Source: Pseudomonadota bacterium (GTDB lineage Bacteria; Pseudomonadota; Alphaproteobacteria; Rhodobacterales; Rhodobacteraceae). From it: 64,000 nt of DNA. The DNA lies in NCBI GenBank assembly GCA_020161615.1, contig JAIUPD010000002.1, positions 124,001 through 188,000 of the forward strand, given 5' to 3'. A program made the position numbers and the translations under genes. Under the pieces are notes generated by a model. The model was not told the origin of the DNA, made no database searches, and saw nothing but the letters and a program-made list of their open reading frames with translations. Positions 34,226 through 44,029 of the stretch are shown here, piece after piece (position 1 is the first letter of the stretch; the number at the start of each line of letters is the position of its first letter).

Positions 34226-34358
34226 GCGCCTTCTTTGCGCCTCAAATATCCCGGGGGGTTCGGGGGGCTGGCCCCCCGTCTTCCGGCGCGGCGGTCCGCC
34301 GCGCCGCTGGTCGCCCGAGGCGCCCGCGACAGCGGGCAACGAGGGCGAAACCCCTTCC
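34226..34358 (-). repeat. Rhodobacteral intergenic repeat, copy C
   Basis: A full reversed copy. Read on the minus strand: GGGTTTCGCCCTCG-type module, CCTCGGGCGACC, an extra GC palindrome, the hairpin GGGGGGC-CA-GCCCCCC (plus-strand 34262-34268 with 34271-34277), then GGATATTT (34244-34251) and GCAAAGAAG. It lies between convergent trmD and the next gene and reaches within four bases of that gene's stop. Confidence 0.85.
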
Positions 34359-34361
34359 CGC

Positions 34362-34877
34362 TCAGCGCCAGGCGGTGCCCTGCCGCTCGTAGCATTCCTG
34401 CGCCAGATCCAGCGCCGCGGTCGATCCGTTCAGGATCCATTGCCGCGGATCCTCGCCCTGCAGTTCAGCCGTCAGGATATTGCCATCCATGAGCTGCTGC
34501 AGCATCGCCTCGTCCACCGGCATCGAGGCCCAGCCGCCGGGATAGAGGCGCACCTCGGTCCGCACCTCCTGCTGGTCGACGCTGAACAGGGCGGGCAACT
34601 GATGGCCGTAGACCGGGCTCGGCGCCTGCGAGGTCGGCAGGAACATCGCCCAGTCGCCATAGCCGGCATAGCTGCGCTCCAGCAGCAGGGGCCCCGCGGC
34701 CTGCAGCGGGATCGTCGCCCGGCAGCCGGTGAAGATTCCGCCGATGCTCAGCGCCTCGATCATCCAGTTGCGGGCCGAGCCGTAGAAGGCGCTGGTCTCG
34801 GAACTGTCGGTGGGATTGGCGAGGGCCGGCGAGGTCCAGAGGGCGGCGGCAAGCAGCAGGCTGAATCGATAGGTCAC
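34362..34877 (-). CDS. Hypothetical periplasmic protein
   Basis: A 171-residue protein with a signal peptide (LLLAAALWTSPALA). I recognise no domain. The mature part has one early and one late cysteine (FTGCRATIP, AQECYERQG) that could pair, and an Arg/Gly/Trp stretch RLYPGGWASMPVDEAML. It starts with GTG and has a poor ribosome site. It stands alone between trmD and the divergent sugar dehydrogenase gene. Confidence 0.65.
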   Translation of the reverse strand: MTYRFSLLLAAALWTSPALANPTDSSETSAFYGSARNWMIEALSIGGIFTGCRATIPLQAAGPLLLERSYAGYGDWAMFLPTSQAPSPVYGHQLPALFSVDQQEVRTEVRLYPGGWASMPVDEAMLQQLMDGNILTAELQGEDPRQWILNGSTAALDLAQECYERQGTAWR

Positions 34878-35113
34878 GGCAATCCGGGCGTTCGTAAGGG
34901 TGGCGGAATGGTGGCGGGCGCGGCGCCAAGGTCAAGGGGTTTGCACGCGATTCCCCCCTTGGCCGATGGAATTCGCGGTGTGGCGCGGCGGCTGGCGCGC
35001 GATTCAAGGGCCGCTGACGCGATTGTCAGCGCGGCGCGGTTCTTTCGGCCGCAGGAACCCCTATCTTCAGCGGGAACCACCCGATCGCCCGCCCTCAACG
35101 ACGGACCCTCCCG

Positions 35114-36220
35114 ATGGCTCTTCCGCTCCTTCTCGCGCTTGCCCTTCTCGCTCAGCCCGCCCAGGCCCAGAACCGCCAGATCGGCGAACGGCCCGATGCC
35201 GATCCACCCTTCTCCGTCACCGAGGTGGCGCGGCTGGAATCGCCCTGGGCCATGGCCTTCCTGCCCGATGGGCGGATGCTGGTGACGCAGCGCCCGGGCG
35301 GCCTGTTCCTCGTCACGCAGCAGGGGGACATGACCGAGGTCGCCCATGCGCCCGAACCGCATGCCGAAGGGCAGAACGGCCTTCTGGATGTGGCGCTGGC
35401 GCCCGATTTCGCGGAATCGGGCCTGATCTATCTGTCCTATACCGCGCCGGGGCGGAACGGGAACGCGCTGACGCTGGTCCGCGCACGGCTCACCGATGCG
35501 CCCGCGCTGGAGGAGGTGACCGAGCTCTGGCGCCAGGACCCGCCCGGCGGCGGCGGCCATCCCGGGGCGCAGATCGCCTTCGATCCGGCGGGCGAGCATC
35601 TGTTCCTTGCCGTGGGCGACCGGACCGAGCAGGACCGCCTGCCCAATCCCGACGATCCGCGCGGCAAGATCCTGCGCCTGAGGCTCGATGGCAGCGTGCC
35701 GGCCGACAACCCGATGGCGGGCGAGGGCGGGGTGCGGGCGCTGACCTGGACCAGCGGGCACCGCAATCCCTACGGGCTGGCCTTCGCCCCCGACGGGCGG
35801 CTGTGGGAGCACGAGATGGGTCCGCGCGGCGGCGACGAGATGAACCTGATCGAGCGCGGGGCGAATTACGGCTGGCCGCTGGTCTCGAACGGCCGCAACT
35901 ACGGCGACACGGACATTCCCGATCACGTCACCCGCCCCGATCTGCACGCGCCCGCGCTCTGGTGGACACCGGTGATCGCGCCCGCCGGGCTCAGCTTCTA
36001 CAGCGGCCCCATGTTCCCCGAGTGGGAGGGGGCGGCGCTGATCGGCGGCCTGGCCAGCCAGGCGCTGGTGGTCGTGCGCTTCGAGGACGGCATCCCGAAT
36101 GAATCCGCGCGCTATTACATGGAAGCGCGGATCCGCGACGTCGCGGTGGCGCCGGACGGCGCGGTCTGGGTCATCGAGGACGATATCGACGGGCGCCTGA
36201 TGCGGCTGGCGGCCGACTAG
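35114..36220 (+). CDS. PQQ-dependent soluble aldose sugar dehydrogenase (YliI-like)
   Basis: A 368-residue secreted protein with a signal peptide (MALPLLLALALLAQPAQAQ) and a six-bladed propeller typical of soluble PQQ sugar dehydrogenases. Motifs include ESPWAMAFLPDGRMLVTQRPG, the catalytic-His region PPGGGGHPGAQIAFDP, GDRTEQDRLPNPDDPRGKI, and SGHRNPYGLAFAPDGRLWEHEMG followed by GGDEMN. It oxidises aldoses in the periplasm with PQQ. No PQQ synthesis gene is in view, so PQQ may come from elsewhere in the genome or be taken up. Confidence 0.88.
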   Translation: MALPLLLALALLAQPAQAQNRQIGERPDADPPFSVTEVARLESPWAMAFLPDGRMLVTQRPGGLFLVTQQGDMTEVAHAPEPHAEGQNGLLDVALAPDFAESGLIYLSYTAPGRNGNALTLVRARLTDAPALEEVTELWRQDPPGGGGHPGAQIAFDPAGEHLFLAVGDRTEQDRLPNPDDPRGKILRLRLDGSVPADNPMAGEGGVRALTWTSGHRNPYGLAFAPDGRLWEHEMGPRGGDEMNLIERGANYGWPLVSNGRNYGDTDIPDHVTRPDLHAPALWWTPVIAPAGLSFYSGPMFPEWEGAALIGGLASQALVVVRFEDGIPNESARYYMEARIRDVAVAPDGAVWVIEDDIDGRLMRLAAD

Positions 36221-36766
36221 GTTCTCCACCCACGAAGGTTGTTGTCGTCGTCGTCGGCGCGGATCGGTGAGCCACTTCCCAAGATGGGAGGTGGCGTGGC
36301 GCGCCTTGACGGGAGCGAGGACGACCAGGATCTCGTCCAATCGCTGATGCCCTGCTGGCCGCGCGGGATGGCGCGCGGGCATTGCTGGCGAGCGTCGAAG
36401 GGGATCTTCTGGCCGCCGTGAACCAGCTTTCCTTTGCGTCAGCTGCCAGAATGCTACGGCCCGGCCTTGCGATCTCGGATCGTTGCAGCGGTTGGTTCAA
36501 AGCTAGGGTCGCCGGCAGGTATCCAACATCTTTGCCGCCGAGTCCCGAAACAGGCTGAAGTTCATCGACATGTCGATCATCCGCACTTAAAAGCAGGCGA
36601 TACTGGCTGATACGCCGGCGGCGCGCTTGGGGGTCGATCACGGATATGACGCCCGTGCGATGCTCACCTTGATTGCAGCCCGGTGCGGAAAGGCAGGCAG
36701 GACCTAGGTCGCTGCCGCACTCATCATCGGTTCAAGCTTCCGGTTCAGGCATCATGAGTCCGCTTC
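36221..36766. pseudogene. Degenerate, lower-GC relic region with broken coding fragments
   Basis: No intact gene is visible in 546 bases. Short coding-like pieces exist in different frames, for example one ending ESRNRLKFIDMSIIRT near 36588 and one ending HGYDARAMLTLIAARC near 36706. Base composition is visibly less GC-rich than the flanks and codon pattern is lost. A perfect 14-base palindrome ATCGACATGTCGAT lies at 36564-36577. This looks like the remains of a transferred gene or mobile element; I cannot identify which. Confidence 0.45.
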
Positions 36767-37996
36767 CTAGGCCGGGTCCTGCCCCAGCCGGGGCAGGAAG
36801 GCTGCCAGGATGCCCAGCGCCGGCAGGAAGGCGCAGAGGTGGTAGACGAACTCGATGCTGGTGGCGTCGGCCACCAGACCCAGCGCTGCGGCCGCGATGC
36901 CGCCGATCCCGAAGGACAGGCCGAAGAACACGCCCGCGATCAGCCCGACCCGGCCCGGCACCAGTTCCTGTGCGAAGACCACGATGGCCGGGAAGGCCGA
37001 GGACAGGATCAGCCCGATGAAGACGGTCAGCACGCCGGTCCAGAAGAGGTTGGCATAGGGCAGGGCCAGGGTGAAGGGCAGGACCCCCAGGATCGACACC
37101 CAGATCACCGCCCGTGTGCCGATCCTGTCACCGATCGGCCCGCCGAAGATCACCCCCGCGGCCGAAGCGGCGAGGAAGATGAACAGCATCATCTGCGCTT
37201 CCTGCGTGCTCAGCTCGAACCGCTCGATCAGGAAGAAGGTGTAGTAGGAGCTGATCGAGGCGATATAGGCGTTCTTGGTGAAAACCAGGAAGGCGAGGAT
37301 GGCGATGGTGATCACCACCGTCCGCTTCGGCAGCCCATGCGCGCGCGCCGGTGCCACGGCCTTTTTCGTGCGCCGGTGATTGGCGTGCCAACGCCCGACC
37401 TGGCTGAGGATCGCCATGCCGACCAGCGCCAGCAGCGCGAACCAGGCGACCGAGGCCCGGCCCGACGGCACGACGATGAAGGCGGCCAGCAAGGGACCTG
37501 CGGCATGGCCGGCGTTGCCGCCGACCTGGAAGAAGCTCTGCGCGGTGCCGAACTTGCGGCCGGCGGCGGCGCGGGCGACGCGGCTGGCCTCGGGGTGGAA
37601 GACGGCCGAGCCGATGCCGATCAGCGCGGCACCCATCAGCAGGAAGGCATAGCTCGGCGCATTGGCCAGCAGCAGAAGGCCCAGCATGGTCGAGCCCATG
37701 CCCAGCGTCAGCGACTGCGCAAAGGGGTAGCGGTCGGTGATCGTGCCGACCAGCGGCTGCAGGACCGAGGCGGTGCCCATGAAGGCCAGCGACATCAGGC
37801 CGATTTGCGTGAAGCTCAACGAGAATTCGTCATGAAGCAGCGGATAGCTTGCCGAGAGCACCGACTGCATCACATCGTTGATGAAATGGCACACAGCAAT
37901 CGACAGGATCACCAGATACTGGGTCTGAACCACCGCCTGCGCCGGCTGCAGGGGCGGGGTGCCGATTGCGGACTGGGGCACGGTCGAGTCGGCCAT
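36767..37996 (-). CDS. MFS transporter, fosmidomycin-resistance (Fsr) family
   Basis: A 409-residue, 12-helix major-facilitator protein. The first helix reads LVILSIAVCHFINDVMQSVLS, and the loop GMGSTMLG with FHPEASRVARAA is typical of the Fsr group, as is the GGNAGHAAGPLLAA segment. Members export fosmidomycin and other drugs or metabolites. A GGAAG site lies before the ATG at 37996. It is divergent from tamA, and a perfect palindrome lies just ahead of the gene. Confidence 0.87.
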   Translation of the reverse strand: MADSTVPQSAIGTPPLQPAQAVVQTQYLVILSIAVCHFINDVMQSVLSASYPLLHDEFSLSFTQIGLMSLAFMGTASVLQPLVGTITDRYPFAQSLTLGMGSTMLGLLLLANAPSYAFLLMGAALIGIGSAVFHPEASRVARAAAGRKFGTAQSFFQVGGNAGHAAGPLLAAFIVVPSGRASVAWFALLALVGMAILSQVGRWHANHRRTKKAVAPARAHGLPKRTVVITIAILAFLVFTKNAYIASISSYYTFFLIERFELSTQEAQMMLFIFLAASAAGVIFGGPIGDRIGTRAVIWVSILGVLPFTLALPYANLFWTGVLTVFIGLILSSAFPAIVVFAQELVPGRVGLIAGVFFGLSFGIGGIAAAALGLVADATSIEFVYHLCAFLPALGILAAFLPRLGQDPA

Positions 37997-38013
37997 CGCA
38001 GCTTCCTTCACAT

Positions 38014-38027
38014 GTTCACGGGTGAAC
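38014..38027. promoter_or_regulatory. Perfect palindrome GTTCAC-GG-GTGAAC in the Fsr promoter region
   Basis: A 6-bp inverted repeat with a 2-base centre, 18 bases upstream of the Fsr start. On the minus strand a TTGACA box lies about 20 bases further upstream (38047-38052), so the palindrome would overlap the -10/start-point region and could be a repressor site. The factor is unknown. Confidence 0.45.
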
Positions 38028-38191
38028 TGAACCTCGGCGCCCTTTCTGTCAAGCGTTCTGCCCCTGAAATGAGCAAGGCGCCTTTCCGCCACGGCAGGCG
38101 CCGGGCCGCCGCGGCGGGGCAATCGGGTGTTGTCCGCTGGGGGGCTTTGTGCGACATCTTGAAAAAAGGCGGTACGACAAGAGGACAGCGC

Positions 38192-40066
38192 GTGGGCAAC
38201 GCGACGGCAGGACGGCGGGGAAACCCGGGCGCCGCCGGGGTGGCAGGGACTCCGGGATTCCGGGGCGGTGGCTCCCGGCTGTCTTGGTTTTTTGCCGTCG
38301 GGCTGATCGCTTTGCTGCCGCTGGGCACGCCGGCCAAGGCCCTGGAATCCCTGGAACTCAACGTCCCGGGCGCCTCGGACGCGCTGCGCGAGACGCTGGA
38401 AGCCAGCTCGCTTCTGATGACCGCGCAGGCGGCCGAGCGGACCGCGCCCCTCGACCTGATGGCGGCGGCGCGGGCGGAATACGGGCGGCTGATCAACCTG
38501 CTCTATGAAGAGGCCTATTACGCCCCGGTGATCCACGTTCTGGTCGATGGGCGCGAGGCGGCCGATATCTCGCCCCTCTCCAACCCGTCGCGGATCGACC
38601 GGATCGTGGTGAATATCGAGCTGGGGCCGGAATTCACCTTCGGCACGGTCGCGATCGCGCCGCTGGCGCCCGGCACAATCCTGCCCCAGGAATTCGCTCC
38701 CGGCCAGCCGGCACGCTCCACCACCGTGCGCGCGGCGCTGGCGGCGGCGATGGATGCCTGGCGCGACCAGGGCTATGCGCTGATCGAACCGACCGGGCAG
38801 CAGGTCGTGGCCAATCATGCGGCGCAGCGCCTCGACGTGCGGCTGTCGCTGGCGCCGGGCCCGCAGCTGAATGTGGGCGCTGTCATCCCGGCCGGGAACG
38901 AACGCACGCGCGGCGACCGGATTGTCGATATCGCCGGGCTCGACCGGGGCGAATTGCACACGCCCGAAGCCATCGCCGATGCCGAGACGCGGTTGCGCCA
39001 GACCGGTACCTTCTCCTCCGTGGTGCTGGAAACGGCCGAGCGCGCCAATCCTGACGGCACCATCGACGTGACGGCGCGGGTGGACGAGGCCCTGCCGCGC
39101 CGCATCGGTTTCGGGGTCGAGGTGGACAGCGAATCCGGCGTCAGGCTCAGCGGCTTCTGGCTGCACCGCAACCTTCTGCGCGGGGCCGAGCGGCTGCGGC
39201 TGGAGGCGGCGATCGACGGGATCGGCGCCCGGGTCGGCGGCATCGGTTTCACGCTGGACGCGCGCTATACCCGTCCCGCGACCTTCAACCGCGACACCGA
39301 TCTCGAACTCGGCCTGAACGCCGTCCGCATGAACGAACGCGATTACGAGGCCGATGCGTATGAGGCTTCGGCCCAGCTGGTGCGCCGCTTTGGCGAGGCG
39401 CTCCGGGTCAGCGCCGGTGCCGTTCTGCGCTTTGAGAACGCGGCATTTTCCGGCGTGGACCGCAATTTCGGCACCTTCGGCTTGCCGGTCGCCGTGACCC
39501 GTGACACCCGCGACGAGGCACTCGACGCGACGCGCGGTCATTACCTCTGGGCCGAGGCCATGCCCTATTACGGTTTCGCCGGGGCGGACAGCGGGCTGCG
39601 GCTGCGGTTCGACGGCCGGATCTATGCCGATCTGGGCACCGAGGGGCGGATCGTCCTGGCCGGTCGCGGGCAATTGGGCGCGGTCATCGGTCCCGATATC
39701 GACGCGACGCCCCGCGGCTTCCTGTTCTATTCCGGCGGCGGGGGCAGCGTGCGCGGGCTTCCCTATCAATCGCTGGGGGTGGCCGGACCGCCGCCCTCGG
39801 GCGGGCGGGGCTTTGCCGCGCTTTCGGGCGAGGTGCGGGTGCGGGTCAATGACAGCTGGCAGGTGGTAGGCTTCGCCGATGCGGGCGCCGTCTCGTCCGA
39901 GGTCTTTTCCGGTACGACAGGCTGGCAGGCGGGCGCGGGCTTCGGCATCCGCTACGCCACGCCCATCGGGCCGCTCCGGCTGGATCTGGCCGTACCGGTG
40001 CGCCGCAACGCGGGCGTGACCGGCAACAACCTGCAGATCTATCTCGGCATCGGCCAGGCGTTCTGA
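38192..40066 (+). CDS. tamA: Autotransporter/outer-membrane assembly factor TamA
   Basis: A 624-residue Omp85-family protein: N-terminal hydrophobic signal segment (WFFAVGLIALLPLGTPAKA), POTRA domains at about 60-290 (YYAPVIHVLVDGREAADISP, ETRLRQTGTFSSVVLE), and a C-terminal 16-strand barrel with GSVRGLPYQSLG and a final LQIYLGIGQAF ending in Phe. With TamB it helps insert outer-membrane proteins or moves lipids between membranes. The GTG at 38192 with AGAGGA was taken as start; the n-region before the signal helix is unusually long (about 30 residues). The stop overlaps tamB (TGATG). Confidence 0.92.
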   Translation: MGNATAGRRGNPGAAGVAGTPGFRGGGSRLSWFFAVGLIALLPLGTPAKALESLELNVPGASDALRETLEASSLLMTAQAAERTAPLDLMAAARAEYGRLINLLYEEAYYAPVIHVLVDGREAADISPLSNPSRIDRIVVNIELGPEFTFGTVAIAPLAPGTILPQEFAPGQPARSTTVRAALAAAMDAWRDQGYALIEPTGQQVVANHAAQRLDVRLSLAPGPQLNVGAVIPAGNERTRGDRIVDIAGLDRGELHTPEAIADAETRLRQTGTFSSVVLETAERANPDGTIDVTARVDEALPRRIGFGVEVDSESGVRLSGFWLHRNLLRGAERLRLEAAIDGIGARVGGIGFTLDARYTRPATFNRDTDLELGLNAVRMNERDYEADAYEASAQLVRRFGEALRVSAGAVLRFENAAFSGVDRNFGTFGLPVAVTRDTRDEALDATRGHYLWAEAMPYYGFAGADSGLRLRFDGRIYADLGTEGRIVLAGRGQLGAVIGPDIDATPRGFLFYSGGGGSVRGLPYQSLGVAGPPPSGGRGFAALSGEVRVRVNDSWQVVGFADAGAVSSEVFSGTTGWQAGAGFGIRYATPIGPLRLDLAVPVRRNAGVTGNNLQIYLGIGQAF

Positions 40067-43000
40067 TGAGGGAACGGCGCGCTTTCACCCGGGCTGCGGA
40101 GCGCCTGCTTCGCCGCCATCGCTGGGTTCTTGCTGGGTTGCTGGCCTTGGTGGCGCTGTTCGCCGCGCCCCTGCCGATGGCCGCCCAGGACACCAGCGAG
40201 GATGTCGGGATTCTGGCCGGCACGTTGCAGGACCTGCTGTCCGACGCCGGACGCGAGGTGCGGATCCGCGGCTTCCAGGGCGCGCTGTCCTCCCGCGCCA
40301 CGGTGCGCGAGATTTCCATCGCCGACGATCAGGGCATCTGGATCACGCTCAGCGATGTGGTGATCGACTGGAACCGCTCGGCGCTGCTGAACCGCCGGGT
40401 CGAGATCAACGAGCTCAGCGCCGGGCGCATCGACATCGCCCGCCTGCCCAATACCGCGCCCGCCGACAACAATCTGCCCAGCCCCACCGCGCGCGAGGAT
40501 TTTTCGCTGCCCGAATTGCCCGTGGCGGTGCTGATCGGCGAGGTTCGGGCGGGGCTGGTGCATCTGGAACCGCCGGTGATCGGGCAGGTGGCCGAGTTCA
40601 CGCTGACCGGCTCGGCACGGCTGCAGGGCGGGCAGGGCGAGGCGCGTTTCGACGCCCACCGCACCGACGGACAGGAAGGCGCCTTCCGCTTCGCCGGTGA
40701 TTTCGACAACCAGAGCCGAAACCTGACGCTGGACCTGGAACTGACCGAGGGCGCCGACGGCATCGTCGCCAATCTGCTGAACATCCCCGGTCATCCGGCG
40801 CTGGGCCTCAGGGTCCAGGGCGCGGGGCCGATCAGCACCTTCGCCGCCGACATCGCACTCTCGACCGATGGCGAGGAACAGGTCACCGGCCGCTTCACGG
40901 TCGTGGACGATTCCCCCGAGACCGGCGTCCTGACCGGTGGCGGGTTCGCGCTGGACATCCAGGGCGACCTGCGGCCCCTGCTGGTCGCGGATCTGCATCC
41001 GTTCTTCGGCCCCAACTCGCGGCTTAGGGCCACCGGCACCCGCGACGATGCGGGCGAGATCGACCTGCCGGAGCTGACCATCGCCACCCGCGCGATGCAG
41101 GTGAACGGCAATGCCGCCTTCAGTGCCCAGGGCGTGCCGCGCCGGGTGCAGCTGACCGCCGGGATTTCCCGCGAGGATGGCGAGCCGGTTCTGTTGCCGG
41201 GCACCTCGGGCGCGGGACATCTGCGCAGCGCCACCCTGACCATCGACTATGACGAAAGCCAGTCGCGCGACTGGCAGGTCCGGGCCGAGCTGGACAGGCT
41301 CGACCTGACCGACCTGACCATCGCCACCGCCACGCTGGACGGTCGAGGGCGGCTCAACGCCACCGAACAGGCGCCGCTGTCCGGTAACACGCAACTGCCG
41401 CTTTTCGAGGGGGTCTTCGAATTCCAGGCGCAGGGTGTCGATGCCGCCGATCCCGCCCTGCAACAGGCCATCGGCAGCAGCTTTTTCGGCCTGGCCAGCC
41501 TCAACTGGCCCGGCGCCGACAGCCCTGTCGAGTTGACCGGCCTCGCCTTCGAGGGGCAGACCGTCTCGCTCACCGCTTATGGCGAGCTGACCGGGCTGAA
41601 TTTCGACGGCTATGTCGAATTCGAGGCGCCGGACCTCTCGGCCTTCGGCGCGCTGGCCGGGCGTCCCCTGGGCGGGCATGCGCTGGCCAATATGCAGGGC
41701 AGCGTCAACCCGCTGACCGGGGCGCTGGACCTGGCGGCCAACCTGACCACGCGCGACCTGTCGGTCGGGATCGCCGAGGCCGATGCGCTGCTGGCCGGTC
41801 AGGCCGGGATCGAACTGTCGATCCGCCGCGATACCGAGGGGACGACGCTGCGCTCGTTCAGCCTGACGGCGGGTACGCTGCAACTTTCGGCCGAGGGGTC
41901 GCTGGAACCCGGCGCCGCGGATGTCAGCGCGCGGCTCGCGGCCTCGGACCTGTCGCGGCTGGGGGCGGGCTATGGCGGGCAGGCGGCGCTGGATGCACGG
42001 CTTTCGACCACCGCCAGCGCCACGCGCGTGCAGCTGGACGGCACCGTGTCGGATCTGGCGCTGGCCGATCTGCCCGCGGCGGGCATCCTGGGCGGTATCT
42101 TCACCGGCACCAACCGGCTGCTGGCCGATCTGGTCATCGCCGATGGCGTCACGCAGGTGGTCCAGGCCTCGCTGCAGGGCCCGCGGCTGGAGATGGAGGC
42201 CGAAGGCGCCTATTCCGGCACCGCCCCCGACCTGACGCTGAGGCTGCTCAGGCTCGACCTGGCGGCGCTGACGCCGGGCGGGCGCGGCGCGATCAGCGGC
42301 CGGGCCGAAATGAACGGCGCCGCGGGCACCACCCGCTACGCGCTGGCGGTCGAAGGCGAGGGGCCGCTCGCCACCGGCATCGCCCAGGTCGATACGCTGA
42401 TCGGCAGTGGCCTGTCGCTCATGGTCCGGGCCACGGCCACGGAAGGGGGCGCGATCACCATCGACACGGCGCAACTGACCGCCGACGGGCTGCGCGCCAG
42501 GGTCAGCGGCACACAACAGGCCACCGGCGCCGCCCGCTTCGCCATCGACGCGGCGATCGAGAACATCGGCCGTCTGGTGCCGGGCATCGGCGGACGGGTG
42601 ACGCTGGGCGGGGCGGTGACGCGCGGCGCGGGCGCCACAGCCTATGGCGTCGATCTGCGGCTGGCGGGTCCTTCGGGCCTGAACGCCACCACGACCGGCC
42701 GGATCAACGACGATTTCACCGTGGCGCTCGATTTCGGCGGACAGGCCGACAGCGTGCTTCTGAACCCGATGCTGGAGCCCGCCAGCGTCTCGGGCGTGGT
42801 GCGGTTCGACGGGTCGATGAACGGCCGGCCGGGACTCGACACACTGCGGCTTTCCGCCAGCCTGTCGGGCGGGCGCTATTCGCTGCCCGCGGTCGGCGTC
42901 GCCTTCCAGGATATCGAGGCCAGCGCCCGGCTGAACGGCGCCAGCGCGCAGGTCGAGCTGTCGGGCACTTCGTTGTCGGGCGGGCGGGCAACGATCTCGG

Positions 43001-44010
43001 GCGGGATCCGGCTGGACCGGGGCAGCAGCGCCGACCTCAGCATCCAGGTCACCGATCTGATGGTGCAGCAGCCAAGGCTCTTCGATGCGCGCGTCTCGGG
43101 CACGTTCCGGCTGAACGGGCCCCTGGGCGCGGGGGCGCTGGTCTCGGGCGATGTCACGGTGAACGAGGCCGAGATCCGCATCCCCAATTCGCCCCTCGGC
43201 CGGGCGGGTATCGGCCTGCAGGGCCTCACCCATGTGGCCGAGGATGCCGCCAGCCGCCAGACCCGCATCAACGCGGGCATCGCCACCGGCACCCGCGTGG
43301 GCGCGGCGCCGGTGCCGCTGCGGCTGGACCTCAGGCTCAATGCGCCGGGGCGGGTCTTCGTGCGGGGGCGGGGGCTGGACGCGGAACTGGGGGGCACGCT
43401 GACCCTGGGCGGCAATACCCGGACCGTGGTGCCCGCGGGCAATTTCACCCTGATCCGTGGCCGTCTGGACCTCTTGGGCAACCGCTTCACCCTGACCGAC
43501 GGTTCGGCCAGCATGGTCGGCAGCTTCATGCCCTTCATCCGCTTGACCGCAACGACCGAAAGCGACGGCGTGTTGACCTCGGTCACGCTGTCGGGGCAGG
43601 CCGACAGCCCCGAGATCAGCTTCTCCTCGGTGCCGGAATTGCCCGAAGACGAGGTAATGGCGCGGCTGATCTTCCGCCGCTCGCTGACCTCGCTCAGCCC
43701 CTTCCAGGCGGCACAATTGGCCATGTCGGTGGCCACGCTGACGGGCCGCGCCGACAATTCCATCCTGTCCCGCACGCGCGAGGCGATGGGGCTTGATGAC
43801 CTCGATTTCACGGTGAATGACGCGGGCAATACCCAGCTCAGGGCCGGACGACACATTGGCGACCGGGTTTATACCGATGTCAGCGTCGATTCGACCGGAC
43901 AGGGCGAGGTGACGATCAACCTCGACCTCTTGCCCAATGTCACGCTGAGGGGCCGCGCCGATACCTCCGGGGGCTCCGGCGTCGGCCTGTTCTACGAGCG
44001 CGATTACTGA
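40066..44010 (+). CDS. tamB: Inner-membrane translocation/assembly protein TamB
   Basis: A 1314-residue AsmA-like protein with one N-terminal membrane helix (WVLAGLLALVALFAAPLPM), a very long repetitive beta-helical taco region, and the conserved C-terminal DUF490 domain (about 980-1314: FTLIRGRLDLLGNRFTLTDG, LSGQADSPEISFSSVPELPE, VMARLIFRRSLTSLSPFQ), ending in a beta strand NVTLRGRADTSG. It bridges the periplasm to TamA. Gene order and overlap with tamA are the usual ones. Confidence 0.95.
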   Translation: MRERRAFTRAAERLLRRHRWVLAGLLALVALFAAPLPMAAQDTSEDVGILAGTLQDLLSDAGREVRIRGFQGALSSRATVREISIADDQGIWITLSDVVIDWNRSALLNRRVEINELSAGRIDIARLPNTAPADNNLPSPTAREDFSLPELPVAVLIGEVRAGLVHLEPPVIGQVAEFTLTGSARLQGGQGEARFDAHRTDGQEGAFRFAGDFDNQSRNLTLDLELTEGADGIVANLLNIPGHPALGLRVQGAGPISTFAADIALSTDGEEQVTGRFTVVDDSPETGVLTGGGFALDIQGDLRPLLVADLHPFFGPNSRLRATGTRDDAGEIDLPELTIATRAMQVNGNAAFSAQGVPRRVQLTAGISREDGEPVLLPGTSGAGHLRSATLTIDYDESQSRDWQVRAELDRLDLTDLTIATATLDGRGRLNATEQAPLSGNTQLPLFEGVFEFQAQGVDAADPALQQAIGSSFFGLASLNWPGADSPVELTGLAFEGQTVSLTAYGELTGLNFDGYVEFEAPDLSAFGALAGRPLGGHALANMQGSVNPLTGALDLAANLTTRDLSVGIAEADALLAGQAGIELSIRRDTEGTTLRSFSLTAGTLQLSAEGSLEPGAADVSARLAASDLSRLGAGYGGQAALDARLSTTASATRVQLDGTVSDLALADLPAAGILGGIFTGTNRLLADLVIADGVTQVVQASLQGPRLEMEAEGAYSGTAPDLTLRLLRLDLAALTPGGRGAISGRAEMNGAAGTTRYALAVEGEGPLATGIAQVDTLIGSGLSLMVRATATEGGAITIDTAQLTADGLRARVSGTQQATGAARFAIDAAIENIGRLVPGIGGRVTLGGAVTRGAGATAYGVDLRLAGPSGLNATTTGRINDDFTVALDFGGQADSVLLNPMLEPASVSGVVRFDGSMNGRPGLDTLRLSASLSGGRYSLPAVGVAFQDIEASARLNGASAQVELSGTSLSGGRATISGGIRLDRGSSADLSIQVTDLMVQQPRLFDARVSGTFRLNGPLGAGALVSGDVTVNEAEIRIPNSPLGRAGIGLQGLTHVAEDAASRQTRINAGIATGTRVGAAPVPLRLDLRLNAPGRVFVRGRGLDAELGGTLTLGGNTRTVVPAGNFTLIRGRLDLLGNRFTLTDGSASMVGSFMPFIRLTATTESDGVLTSVTLSGQADSPEISFSSVPELPEDEVMARLIFRRSLTSLSPFQAAQLAMSVATLTGRADNSILSRTREAMGLDDLDFTVNDAGNTQLRAGRHIGDRVYTDVSVDSTGQGEVTINLDLLPNVTLRGRADTSGGSGVGLFYERDY

Positions 44011-44029
44011 CGGCTAAGCAAAAGGGCGC

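Noticed and set aside
28554-34358. CRISPR array
   Set aside because: The repeated units are few, kilobases apart, of variable length and orientation, and lack regular spacers or cas genes.
36244-36258. Tandem GTC trinucleotide run as a microsatellite
   Set aside because: Only a few units in a decayed region; too short to be meaningful.
40039-43854. A 1271-codon open frame antisense to tamB
   Set aside because: Arises from the GC-rich codon pattern of tamB; composition is His/Arg/Gln/Gly-rich without domain motifs.
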